Below are positions 1 through 9,068 of a DNA stretch of 64,000 nt, in pieces (position 1 is the stretch's first letter; each line of letters begins with the position of its first letter). The position numbers and the translations under genes are program-made. The notes under the pieces are model-generated. The model worked only from the letters and a program-made list of their open reading frames with translations. It was not told the origin of the DNA and ran no database searches. The stretch comes from JABURQ01 sp029243145 (GTDB taxonomy: Bacteria > Planctomycetota > Planctomycetia > Planctomycetales > Planctomycetaceae): contig CBFHYX010000004.1 in assembly GCA_965660145.1 (NCBI GenBank), positions 124,001-188,000 of the forward strand, given 5' to 3'.

Positions 1-3000
1 ATCGGGCTGATCGCCAGTATAGGGAATTAGAAGATCAACGGTTTGTGGGGCTTGGTCGGATCGTTGTTGCGCTGAACTTGGTTGCGCTGAACTTGTCGAC
101 CAGAATAAGGGGATGAGAGTGATCATCAACGAGCCGATAGTCACTTTCCGCAAAGTTGTCTCTTCAGCACCTGGCATGAAATTGTGACGACTCCCATCGA
201 GTCGTCGTCTGCCCAATAGGAAAATACGCGGGAAAAAAATCGTCAGAATAATCCCCGCACAGATGGCGCCAGTGAGCAAAGACCAATCATCGGGAATCCC
301 ATAGCTCGCGAACACTAACGCAGAAACAAGCCAGGCCGCCGTTGTTGTTCGACCTTCCCAGCGTGTTAACCGCAACGACAAACCGAAAAAGAGTGTGAGA
401 AAAAAAAGACTCCAGGCCGTTTGGCTTTGACGTGACCGAGACCAAACACGTACCGAAAGTTGAGTGGGAATCGTTCGCGACTCGAAAGTCAGTGTTAAGG
501 GTGAATTGGGTAACGGTTGATCTTTCGGATCTGTCTGCTGAGAAAATAGAGACAGCCATTGCTGAGAATCCAGTGGATTGAAAATTGATTGAGTTGATGG
601 GCGACCTAGCGGACCAAATAATCGTTGACTCCAATGGAGTGATTCTTGAGGCGTCCGTAATGTCAGTTGGTCGTTGTATCGATTGATCCTGCAATCTTCA
701 GGTAATTTCAAATTCCATTCGATCCGGCCATCGAAATCATGAGATTGAGGAACGGGGAGATCACATGAAAAATGTCCTTGTCTCCAGGCCACCCGTGATT
801 GATACACCAGTTCAAGAGCACTTGGATTCTGAGATTGCTGAAAGAGGAATACTGTCTCCCCGTTCTCATTCACGGTTCCCAAGACGACTTGGTCATTCAC
901 TGTTGCCGTATAATGTGATATTTCTTCGGGAAGAGTGAGAACAAGTCGATCCTGTCCGGCGGCAAGAGGCCACTTCAGTCGATGCGAAAAATGCTCAGAC
1001 CAGGGAGAAACCAGCCTGCTCTCCAGTTTCAACTTGAGGACTTGCTGATCTGAGTCTTGGGCTCGCTGGCCAAGTTTGAATTCGAACTGCGAGTCGGCCG
1101 ATTCGTATTCGGACTCCCAACTCTCCGAGACATCACGTTCTAGCTGTCTGGTTTCAGTGACTAGAATTTGATTTCGTGGTGAAACTCGCTGATCGAAAAG
1201 CTGAACCCGTCCGCGGACATCATCGTCGTAATCAGGGACTGGAAGAATCGCTTGAATGATGCCGTCTGCCAAGAACTGACGAGAAGCCATCAAGACTACG
1301 TTTTCAGACGAGATGGCAGGCTCAAAGGTGAGTTCCCATTGCTTGATCTGGCTTTGTAAACTTTCCTTTTGAGATTCGATCGGCAGACATCGCACTTGGA
1401 TGTTCGAGGAGCCTTGGAGGCTCCACTGTAAGTGCTGCAAATCGACATCTGAAGATGTCTTGATCAAGAGGGGATTTCGTAGGTCGGCATCAGCAGGAAG
1501 TGAGATTTCAATGTTCTCTGTGACCATTGCCGGTCCCTGTTCAACCGCTGAGACTGTGATCTGATCAATGACTTCCAGAGCAGGGTTGGTGAGTGTTGAC
1601 GCGACCGGAAGAACCGAAAATCCAGGTTTTGTAGACAGCCATACTTTTCTGCGATTAAGGTTTTGTGAAAGAAGTGTTCCCGGCTCGGAAGTCGTGATCC
1701 AAGAGGGGATCTCGCTTTGGGTTAACTGTCTCCACCCGGTCAGACGACTGTTCAATTTCGGGGATGTTGATTCAGCATCGATGATCAATGCTTGGACGCT
1801 GGGAGTCTCGCCCGTCATGCGGATCGCGGGTATCACGGGAGTTTCGCTACGCGGACCCCGAAATGTCATCTTTAAATTCAGTGGTTGAGTACGACTGATA
1901 GCCACTGGTAACTCGACTCTCAGTATTTTTTGGCCGTTTGAGCGATCGATGGTCCATGGGAGATCAGGAGAGAAACGCATGCTGGTTTGGTTATGGAATT
2001 CGACGGATCTCGGTTCCCATCCATCTGCGAGATCCATCCAGATCGAATAGAGTCGGCCCGACGAAACTTGCCCCAGGAGATTCACATCGGCAACCCAGTA
2101 CTGGCCCAATACATCTAATCGGCTGGCAATTTGTGTTTCCAGACGAGTGGGGGGTAATCCCAATCTGACATCAATCACACCCTCGGGTGAGTTGCGTTGG
2201 AAGACAAGGGATCCGGCGCCATTGGCATTTGTCGTGGCTGCCGTCTGGCGAAACCCTTCTCGTTGGATCGCTAGCAGTTCGAGGGGAGGGCTCACATTCA
2301 GAGTGACTAATTCCGAGAGAGAAAATGCACCTTCCGGTAACAATTTGGGCACTCTCCAGAGTTCTCCCTCGGTGTAATCGATGGTCCCGGAAATTCTCAA
2401 AGGACGACTGAGTCCCGAAATCGGATGGGGAAAGCTGACAGAGAGCGTGTGAGGTTTGTTGCGACTGACACTCCAACTGTTCAGGGGAATTCCCCCAAAG
2501 TCTATGGAGCGGATCGAGAGATTATCAGGGACCGGAAACTGAATAGTTTTGATCTCAGCCCCCAATGTTTCAATCAGTAATTCCTGGCGGATTCGTGATT
2601 GATCACGGGAGAGTGAAAGTAATGTTTCGGCTCGCGTGAATAGCTGAGGAGAAGGGGGGGGCGAGCCAGTGTCTCCAAACGAGACAAAGATTCGAGCATG
2701 CGCCCGAGACCCCAGTGAGAGACGCACACGTTGCTCTTGCGGACGCGAGGATTGCAAGGTGATGACTGGGGTGTCGTCAAAAGAAATGATTCGATCATTG
2801 GCAGATAGTAGAAGCTCCAGTTCGGTGACTGCTGAATGCGGAAACTGCAAATCAAAAAAGACGCCTCCAGACAAAGGGCGACCTTGAACCGACCATTGAC
2901 CACTGAGTTGCTTCACCTGGGGAGGAACCATCAAGTAGAGATCACCATTGGTATTGTTGCCGAGTTTCGCAGGCTGGTTTTTCCAGTTCAATTTTGAAAA

Positions 3001-3363
3001 CGCAACATTACTCTCCTGCCAGGAAAGTAACGAGGGACCGTTCGCTTGAGTGTCCGGTTGATCGATGTCTACCTGAAAACGCCCCTCTTGAAGAACATGT
3101 TTTTTCAAGGTGGCTTGATACCGGGCCTCTCTCGTCCAGACATTGTCTGCAACGGATGATGAACCGAGAGTCGATCGTTTGGCGAGACGTGAACTAGGTA
3201 CGGGAGTCCAATTCCCTTCCGGCCAACTTTCTGGAGCGTCCGCAGGAACATAGATTTTCCGAATCGATAATTCGTTCGGCTGTGCCTTCGTACTGCCAAC
3301 CGATGTCAGCATCACTAACATTAGGAATGCAAAGATCGAACTCAGCCGGCGCAATGTCTCCAC
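1..3363 (-). CDS. Giant exported beta-rich protein with C-terminal membrane segments (partial)
   Basis: An open frame runs from a GTG at 3363 off the left edge, giving at least 1121 codons without a stop. The GTG lies one base after the stop of the gene upstream. A GGGAG ribosome-binding site stands 9 bases before it, and no other start codon is available in that frame. The protein begins with a hydrophobic signal sequence ending near TKAQ. It continues as a long, polar, strand-rich region without a recognised catalytic motif. Two or three hydrophobic segments occur around coordinates 210-410, followed by a further polar stretch. The layout resembles the adjacent 1110-residue protein, so the two are probably divergent tandem paralogues in one operon. 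Function unknown; a cell-surface or periplasmic structural role is inference only. Confidence 0.75.
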   Translation of the reverse strand, partial: METLRRLSSIFAFLMLVMLTSVGSTKAQPNELSIRKIYVPADAPESWPEGNWTPVPSSRLAKRSTLGSSSVADNVWTREARYQATLKKHVLQEGRFQVDIDQPDTQANGPSLLSWQESNVAFSKLNWKNQPAKLGNNTNGDLYLMVPPQVKQLSGQWSVQGRPLSGGVFFDLQFPHSAVTELELLLSANDRIISFDDTPVITLQSSRPQEQRVRLSLGSRAHARIFVSFGDTGSPPPSPQLFTRAETLLSLSRDQSRIRQELLIETLGAEIKTIQFPVPDNLSIRSIDFGGIPLNSWSVSRNKPHTLSVSFPHPISGLSRPLRISGTIDYTEGELWRVPKLLPEGAFSLSELVTLNVSPPLELLAIQREGFRQTAATTNANGAGSLVFQRNSPEGVIDVRLGLPPTRLETQIASRLDVLGQYWVADVNLLGQVSSGRLYSIWMDLADGWEPRSVEFHNQTSMRFSPDLPWTIDRSNGQKILRVELPVAISRTQPLNLKMTFRGPRSETPVIPAIRMTGETPSVQALIIDAESTSPKLNSRLTGWRQLTQSEIPSWITTSEPGTLLSQNLNRRKVWLSTKPGFSVLPVASTLTNPALEVIDQITVSAVEQGPAMVTENIEISLPADADLRNPLLIKTSSDVDLQHLQWSLQGSSNIQVRCLPIESQKESLQSQIKQWELTFEPAISSENVVLMASRQFLADGIIQAILPVPDYDDDVRGRVQLFDQRVSPRNQILVTETRQLERDVSESWESEYESADSQFEFKLGQRAQDSDQQVLKLKLESRLVSPWSEHFSHRLKWPLAAGQDRLVLTLPEEISHYTATVNDQVVLGTVNENGETVFLFQQSQNPSALELVYQSRVAWRQGHFSCDLPVPQSHDFDGRIEWNLKLPEDCRINRYNDQLTLRTPQESLHWSQRLFGPLGRPSTQSIFNPLDSQQWLSLFSQQTDPKDQPLPNSPLTLTFESRTIPTQLSVRVWSRSRQSQTAWSLFFLTLFFGLSLRLTRWEGRTTTAAWLVSALVFASYGIPDDWSLLTGAICAGIILTIFFPRIFLLGRRRLDGSRHNFMPGAEETTLRKVTIGSLMITLIPLFWSTSSAQPSSAQQRSDQAPQTVDLLIPYTGDQPD

Positions 3364-3364
3364 G

Positions 3365-6300
3365 CTAGGATTCTCCCTCAGAAATGAACGATGAAACCTG
3401 TTCTTCCGAGACTTCTCGATGTTTCATTTCAGTGGGATCTTCTGACCCTAATCCTGGCTCCATCATGGAAATGGGGGGATGTGGAATTTGTGAATGTTGA
3501 CTTGATCCGCGTGATGGTTCTTCGAAGGTGACAACAGCATTCGGCAATTGCGGTCGGCGGAACAAGTGATCGAGAAACGCAGCCAGGCAGGCGAGGCAAA
3601 ATCCTAGAATTGCAGGTTGTAGTAACAACGCAACCGACGTGGGATACCAGACTCCTGCGATGGCAAGAGTGGATGCGATGACTAATAATGTCAAAGCGTT
3701 TCTTGTGGCGGGCAACTGTAGAAGCAAGAAACTGATAAATAGTGTCAACCCGGCACCCGCTAAAACCACTACGGACCGATGCATACTGTGGAGTGAAATT
3801 TCTGCTCCTGGTCCGACTTTATGAAACAAGTAGAAATTGCCTCCCGTCACAAACAGGCGATTCACCTCTTTGGGATCGGCACCGATCCAGGCTGCTAATG
3901 AATCTTGTGTCATTTGTGGAGACCGTACCCAAAAAACTCCCTGTCGTTTCCATCGATACAAGGGGGCGTACGAATCTGGTTGCACAAATAAGTGTTGACG
4001 ATAGGGAAGTTCTACAAGCCAAAGGGTGTCTTGATTACGTCCGGGAGATTCTCCTCCCGAGGTGGAAAGTTCAGGTGCCTGGCATATGAGTTTTCCAATC
4101 CAACCCAGCTTCAGTCGATCTGTGGGAGCATTCAGGTCGACCCGCAATCGATATTCGTCCGGCGTCGAGAGCTGATCGCGGCTGATGTTGGAAAATGACA
4201 GCACGCCATCAATGACACGTGCATCGCTGAATGGCTTTCCATCGATCAAAACCTGACCGATCTCGTAATTCTTGGGGATTGTCATTCGAAGTCCAGCCAA
4301 GGCGCCTGTCAGAAGGTATTCATTACGCACTGTGATTAAACCCGATTCATCCGTCGCGGCAACATGCAATGACTGACGAACGGAAAGTGGAATATCAGCT
4401 TCTCCATCTCTCCGAGCGTTCAACGACAGTTCCGTTAGAAGTGAGTCTCCCTCGCGTTGATACAAGATATTCCCGGCAGGATCTGTCACCATTCTCCACC
4501 CCTCCGGATCGGGTTCATAGCGCGTGGAAAGAAAACGCCCCAAGCTCAGCGTTAGTTGTTGTGTCGAGGCATCAGAAGGCTGAATCAACGAGATGATTGG
4601 AGAAGCCGATGAGTCTTCGATGGGAACCGAATACTGGAACTGAACGACAAAACTGACTGATTGAGGTTCGGATAATTGAATTCGTGACTGCTCGCTGTCA
4701 CTGTTTTCTGCATTGATCAGTTCCAGCGGGAATCCACCATCACCCGTCACAACCAAAGACTCTGTGATGGCTTCAGGAATGCGGAAGCGTAAAGTTTGCA
4801 GGGTCTCGAAACTCACTTCATACTGAATGGACTGACTGACATCGAGGATCGACGGAGATGTTCCTAATTTAAGTTCGAGGGTGGAGTTGGCAATGACTTC
4901 GCGTTCACGCGGGACGACGACTAAACCGAGCTGGCGTGCGGTTGTTTCTGGAAATACGAATCTGCCCACCGGTGTGTAATCACGATTCTCTCCACTGGGG
5001 GATTCAACGTTAGAGGCAACCACATCGCTGGTGGCATTGAGTTTGACATCCAGATTTCGGCGAGCACGAACGACAATTTCTGTGTCTATCGGTTCTGCTT
5101 CTTTCGAAAACCTCGGGAACTGAATCTGGCTCTCGCCCATATCGAGGCGATAGGGCTTGCGAGCGATCAGAGCGATTTTCTTTTTTCCAGAATGAAGCGG
5201 TTCGGAAAAGACCAAGTGCAAGATGTCGGGATCGTCGTCATCGACTCGAATTTGATCAATCAGGCCATCGGGAGAATCCGAACTGAGTTGCCAGTTTGCC
5301 TCTTGCCACTTGGGCCATTTCAGGCTGAGTTCCGTCAGACTCCCTCGAGTGATCGACAATGTGAGATCAGCATTCCAAACGAGAGACTCCGGATCGACTG
5401 TCAGCACGTATTGAGGATCGATGGAATAAAGCGGGCGAATTTTCTGTAATTCGAGGGTCAATGAGAATGGCTGCCGGTAGAATTCCCAGGACCGAGAGAT
5501 TCTGGATTGCAACGAATCTGGGACATCGATTCGAAACAAAGCGTCTTGAGTGAGTGTTTGCAAACGATATCCGGGTAGCTCGGCAAGATGTATCTGTCCC
5601 GATTGCTGCTGAACGCTGTCTCCCATCTCAAATCCTTCAATGGCGATCGCTGCTCCCGGCTGGGGAATTGGCTGAGAAAGGATCCAATCCAGCGTCACCG
5701 GGCCATTTGTTGGGGTCGAGAGTTGCAGTCGATACCAGCCTTCACGTCCATCAATGGCTGAAATCGATTCGAGGAGATCATTGGCTACTTGTAAGCTCTG
5801 AAGCTGATAGGCGTTTGGGATTTTCACTTCAAGAGTTTCAAACGTGCCAGTGGTGGATTCGACCTGCTGTTTCGATTTAAGGAGGATGTTGTCGTAAGCC
5901 AGCGATGCTTCAATGCGACTACTCACTTGAAGTGTTGATTTTTCTTGCGTCGTTTCCGGTGCTGATTGCCAAACCAGATCCAAATTTGTTGGTAGTCCGA
6001 AGAGAGTCAGAAAAGTTTGCGGTCCTGTGGGGGTAATTTCAAACGCGGATCGTTGGGGAAGTTTGAAAGAGGCGTTGGGGACATCCACGGTCAGCTCCAG
6101 AGAACTGACCGGTGCTTGAGGCAAAGTGAGTTGAAAGCGTTTGGCAGGAAGCTGCTGAGTGACCGGCACACTGAGAGACAACTGAATTTCGTGGAGTCCC
6201 GCGCCAGAAAGGCTCCACACGTAACCGGATTTGTTATCTAAACCAATAAAAGCAAATTCGCCGGTTCCTGTATGATTCACCTTTTTCAGGACGGCTTCAT

Positions 6301-6697
6301 TGAATTGTAGTGGAACACGAACAGCGCCCTCTTTTTGACGGATGCGTAGGGAGATGACGGCGTTAAGATCAACCGTTTGATCTTTGGACGTGCCCGACAA
6401 TGAAAGTGAAACAAGATCATAATCGGGAATCTTGGTGTCCGCTTCTGCTTCACGTGCTTCCAGCCACTTCAGGTACTCCTGAACCGAGGCATTGATGGGC
6501 ACTGGAACGGGGCGCCCATTCTGATCCTTCAGATAAATAATATCACCTTTCGGGAGCGTTCCACGATCTGGGCTGTCTGGCTGAACGCCAGACCCAGAGG
6601 TCTGAGCCTCACCTGACGACACGAGGATCATCAATGCGATCAGACTCAAAATGTGTGTGATCAGCAGACTCTTGAAGTTCAGATTCAGAGTCATCAT
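3365..6697 (-). CDS. Giant exported beta-rich protein, C-terminal transmembrane domain
   Basis: An 1110-residue protein with an N-terminal signal peptide (about residues 1-32, ending SSGEAQ). Several hundred residues of strand-rich sequence follow with no recognised motif. Two to three hydrophobic helices lie near residues 985-1060, and a polar tail rich in Ser, Glu and Pro ends the protein. It is probably exported with the large N-terminal part outside the membrane and the short tail inside. Two ATG codons occur in tandem at the start and either could be used. The following gene begins one base after its stop, so the two are almost certainly co-transcribed and possibly translationally coupled. 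Proteins of this size and layout are common but uncharacterised in planctomycetes. No enzymatic function can be assigned. Confidence 0.8.
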   Translation of the reverse strand: MMTLNLNFKSLLITHILSLIALMILVSSGEAQTSGSGVQPDSPDRGTLPKGDIIYLKDQNGRPVPVPINASVQEYLKWLEAREAEADTKIPDYDLVSLSLSGTSKDQTVDLNAVISLRIRQKEGAVRVPLQFNEAVLKKVNHTGTGEFAFIGLDNKSGYVWSLSGAGLHEIQLSLSVPVTQQLPAKRFQLTLPQAPVSSLELTVDVPNASFKLPQRSAFEITPTGPQTFLTLFGLPTNLDLVWQSAPETTQEKSTLQVSSRIEASLAYDNILLKSKQQVESTTGTFETLEVKIPNAYQLQSLQVANDLLESISAIDGREGWYRLQLSTPTNGPVTLDWILSQPIPQPGAAIAIEGFEMGDSVQQQSGQIHLAELPGYRLQTLTQDALFRIDVPDSLQSRISRSWEFYRQPFSLTLELQKIRPLYSIDPQYVLTVDPESLVWNADLTLSITRGSLTELSLKWPKWQEANWQLSSDSPDGLIDQIRVDDDDPDILHLVFSEPLHSGKKKIALIARKPYRLDMGESQIQFPRFSKEAEPIDTEIVVRARRNLDVKLNATSDVVASNVESPSGENRDYTPVGRFVFPETTARQLGLVVVPREREVIANSTLELKLGTSPSILDVSQSIQYEVSFETLQTLRFRIPEAITESLVVTGDGGFPLELINAENSDSEQSRIQLSEPQSVSFVVQFQYSVPIEDSSASPIISLIQPSDASTQQLTLSLGRFLSTRYEPDPEGWRMVTDPAGNILYQREGDSLLTELSLNARRDGEADIPLSVRQSLHVAATDESGLITVRNEYLLTGALAGLRMTIPKNYEIGQVLIDGKPFSDARVIDGVLSFSNISRDQLSTPDEYRLRVDLNAPTDRLKLGWIGKLICQAPELSTSGGESPGRNQDTLWLVELPYRQHLFVQPDSYAPLYRWKRQGVFWVRSPQMTQDSLAAWIGADPKEVNRLFVTGGNFYLFHKVGPGAEISLHSMHRSVVVLAGAGLTLFISFLLLQLPATRNALTLLVIASTLAIAGVWYPTSVALLLQPAILGFCLACLAAFLDHLFRRPQLPNAVVTFEEPSRGSSQHSQIPHPPISMMEPGLGSEDPTEMKHREVSEEQVSSFISEGES

Positions 6698-6917
6698 GGG
6701 GTACAGGCCGCAGAAAGGTTCGGATGGGTCATATCAGATGCCATCTCGCCTGCGGAGAATTCATCGTTCCCCTGCCGGCTTGATGTTGCCAAATCGCAGC
6801 ATCTCTAGAAATCATACGCACTAACACCACTTTAGACGATTGGGAATCTGTCTGAAAGAATGTTTCTGGCCCAATCCGTCCGGTTCCAACAATTCGTCGT
6901 TTTATAGCAATAGACTG

Positions 6918-7691
6918 TTAAACCAGATATTGCTGTACTTCCGTATGCAGCGACAATCCATTGGTAGCGAGTAGATTTGCGTCATCGACAACAAACGGAG
7001 AGCCATCGACGGTTGTCACGGTGCCACCCGCCTCGGTGACCAGTAAGATCCCGGCTGCCATATCCCAAGGTTTCAGGCTCGTGGACCAGAATCCATCCAG
7101 TCGACCAGCAGCGACATTCGAAAGATTCAAGGCGGCCGAGCCTGATCGTTGAACTGATTGCGCATGCGGTATCACATTCAGGAATCTTGTGACGGCGGGA
7201 TTCGAGGCATCGGAAGCCACCGGCAAGCTCGCCATGAGCATGCTTTCGCTTAACGACTTGTTTTGACTGACGGCAATCTTCTCACCATTCATTGTCGCTC
7301 CGGCGTCTTTGACGGCACGAAACAATTCCTCTCGATTCGGATCAAAAACGATCCCCACCACCATTGTCGATTGATACTCCAAAGCGATTGACACACCGTA
7401 GTAAGGGAAACGATGAACATAGTTGCCTGTCCCATCGAGTGGGTCGATGATCCAGCGATAATCGGGATCCTCTCCCTCCGACGATAAACCTTCTTCTCCC
7501 AGGAAGCCGTGTGTCGGGAAAGCATTTTTCAAAAACTGGTGAATCGCTTGTTGAGATGCAAAATCGGCTTCAGTCACAAGATTCGAGCGGCTTTTTTCAC
7601 TCACTGTGAATTTTTGAGCCCATTCTTCGAGGATTCGTCCTCCCTCACGAGCTGCCTGTTCGGCGACATCAGCCGCGTGTTGAAATTCCAT
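6918..7691 (-). CDS. Inositol monophosphatase family protein
   Basis: A 257-residue member of the Mg-dependent, lithium-sensitive phosphatase superfamily (inositol monophosphatase, 3'-nucleotidase CysQ, histidinol-phosphatase types). Visible motifs are GEEG (65-68), DPLDGTGN (83-90), which supplies metal-binding aspartates, and the C-terminal WDMAAG (209-214) followed by EAGG. Length is normal for the family. A frame extends 19 codons further upstream, but the ATG at 7691 has a GGGAA sequence just before it and starts the conserved region, so it is preferred. The substrate cannot be told from sequence: inositol-1-phosphate, 3'-phosphoadenosine phosphate and histidinol phosphate are all possible. 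The enzyme should be cytoplasmic. It stands alone between two unrelated genes on the same strand. Confidence 0.9.
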   Translation of the reverse strand: MEFQHAADVAEQAAREGGRILEEWAQKFTVSEKSRSNLVTEADFASQQAIHQFLKNAFPTHGFLGEEGLSSEGEDPDYRWIIDPLDGTGNYVHRFPYYGVSIALEYQSTMVVGIVFDPNREELFRAVKDAGATMNGEKIAVSQNKSLSESMLMASLPVASDASNPAVTRFLNVIPHAQSVQRSGSAALNLSNVAAGRLDGFWSTSLKPWDMAAGILLVTEAGGTVTTVDGSPFVVDDANLLATNGLSLHTEVQQYLV

Positions 7692-7781
7692 GGCTTCCCT
7701 GTCTCTGGTTGCGTTGTTCAATGTGTTTGTTTGACGGAAGCTTAGCACTCCGAAATCATTTCTGTCTACTCCTTCTCGGCC

Positions 7782-8954
7782 TCAGCTTGCTTCAAAAGCA
7801 TGATCCCAGATTTCGGTTTTTTCTCCACGGTAAGTGACATTGCCGACATGATAAGCAAGTTGCCCCAAGAGCTGTTGCGGGCGATCAAAATACTCTCCGA
7901 GTGTGGATCGATCTGACGTTGAGATGACCGCTTCTTCAGGACGAGTGGCATGCCTTGATAACACGATGACATGATACTCGCCCGCTTGAGGGAGTGTGCT
8001 CGAATAGAGACCGTCTTCTCCCACTTTGACGAGATCCCCTCCTAATGCTCGAATCGCAGCGCGGGCGATGGTTCGATCTTCGGTCGAATCAGCAGGGCGA
8101 AAACCGACAATCGGAAGGCGTGCTGAACTTTTGCGATAGGCGGGCAGGAAAATCACAACGGCTCCCTCATCGGGACGTGTGTTTCCATCAACAGTGCGAT
8201 AGCTGATACGGCCTTCAATTGCTTCGTGACTGGTTTGCGTTTGCGGGACAAGATCTGTTTGCTTATCAACCGCCGGTGATGAAGAAGCTGTTGATTGTTC
8301 TGTTTCAGTGGATTGTTGATTCGTGGCAAGCTCAGTGGTTTCTTGTCGTCCACCCAGAAGGAATCCGAGTCCAAATGCGATGATGGTCATGATGGCGACG
8401 ACCGGCAATGTGATTCCATGTTTGACGATCACGGGGGGATGGTCAGAATTTCTGGACACCCCTGACGTAATCTGCGATTTAACAGGCGATTCCTGGAGAG
8501 GAGCAGGGGAGAGTGCTGCCAGCTTTGCAAACGGGTCTTCGGGATTGTCTGAGCCTGACTCTGAAGATTCTTTCGCAGCCGACTCTGGAAGGACATTTGC
8601 CACGGAAGGCGACGGTGGCTCGGAAAGAATCACTGGTTGACCGAAAGGTGGTAACTCCAGGGGCTCAGGAATCACAACCGGCTTGGGAGAGTCTGGTTGT
8701 TCATCTTTTGCGGATTCCGAAAACGTCGGCGTCTCAGAGGGCATCTCATTGAAAGACGCCAAAGAGTCTAAGGCATTCAAAAGCGATTGATCCTTCGCAT
8801 CCCATTTGGGGGCTGGGGAGGATGATGTGGAACCATCTAACGACGGGACTCGGACCGATCGTCCGCACGTGGGACAGTCAACGCTCTCTCCCGACTTTGT
8901 CTGAGAGATTCCCAACAATTGTTGACAGTGTTCGCAACGAAACTTGATTGGCAT
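7782..8954 (-). CDS. Zinc-ribbon single-pass membrane protein with C-terminal beta-sandwich-like domain
   Basis: A 390-residue protein. The first 30 residues form a zinc ribbon with paired cysteines C7/C10 and C27/C30. A Pro/Ser/Glu-rich low-complexity linker runs to about residue 175. One transmembrane helix lies at about 181-202. The C-terminal ~160 residues start with EGRISYRT and resemble the carboxypeptidase-regulatory-like or transthyretin-like beta domains often attached to planctomycete membrane proteins. The likely topology is a cytoplasmic zinc ribbon and an external C-terminal domain. Function unknown; a sensor or envelope scaffold would fit but is inference. No partner gene is evident nearby. 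Confidence 0.75.
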   Translation of the reverse strand: MPIKFRCEHCQQLLGISQTKSGESVDCPTCGRSVRVPSLDGSTSSSPAPKWDAKDQSLLNALDSLASFNEMPSETPTFSESAKDEQPDSPKPVVIPEPLELPPFGQPVILSEPPSPSVANVLPESAAKESSESGSDNPEDPFAKLAALSPAPLQESPVKSQITSGVSRNSDHPPVIVKHGITLPVVAIMTIIAFGLGFLLGGRQETTELATNQQSTETEQSTASSSPAVDKQTDLVPQTQTSHEAIEGRISYRTVDGNTRPDEGAVVIFLPAYRKSSARLPIVGFRPADSTEDRTIARAAIRALGGDLVKVGEDGLYSSTLPQAGEYHVIVLSRHATRPEEAVISTSDRSTLGEYFDRPQQLLGQLAYHVGNVTYRGEKTEIWDHAFEAS

Positions 8955-9016
8955 AATGCAATATTTTCCAGAGCATGTCGGCGTCAGAACTTCAGTCCGT
9001 AGCCCACGGCTCGAAA

Positions 9017-9038
9017 CCTATCGGCTTCAATCGATAGG
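9017..9038 (-). terminator. Hairpin downstream of the sulfatase gene
   Basis: Inverted repeat CCTATCG / CGATAGG with an 8-base loop, placed 31 bases after the end of the sulfatase gene and read leftwards. On the minus strand it is followed only by a short TTTC, so it would be a weak intrinsic terminator. Confidence 0.35.
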
Positions 9039-9068
9039 CACTCAGTGTTTGGGCCCGCAAAATTTTGC

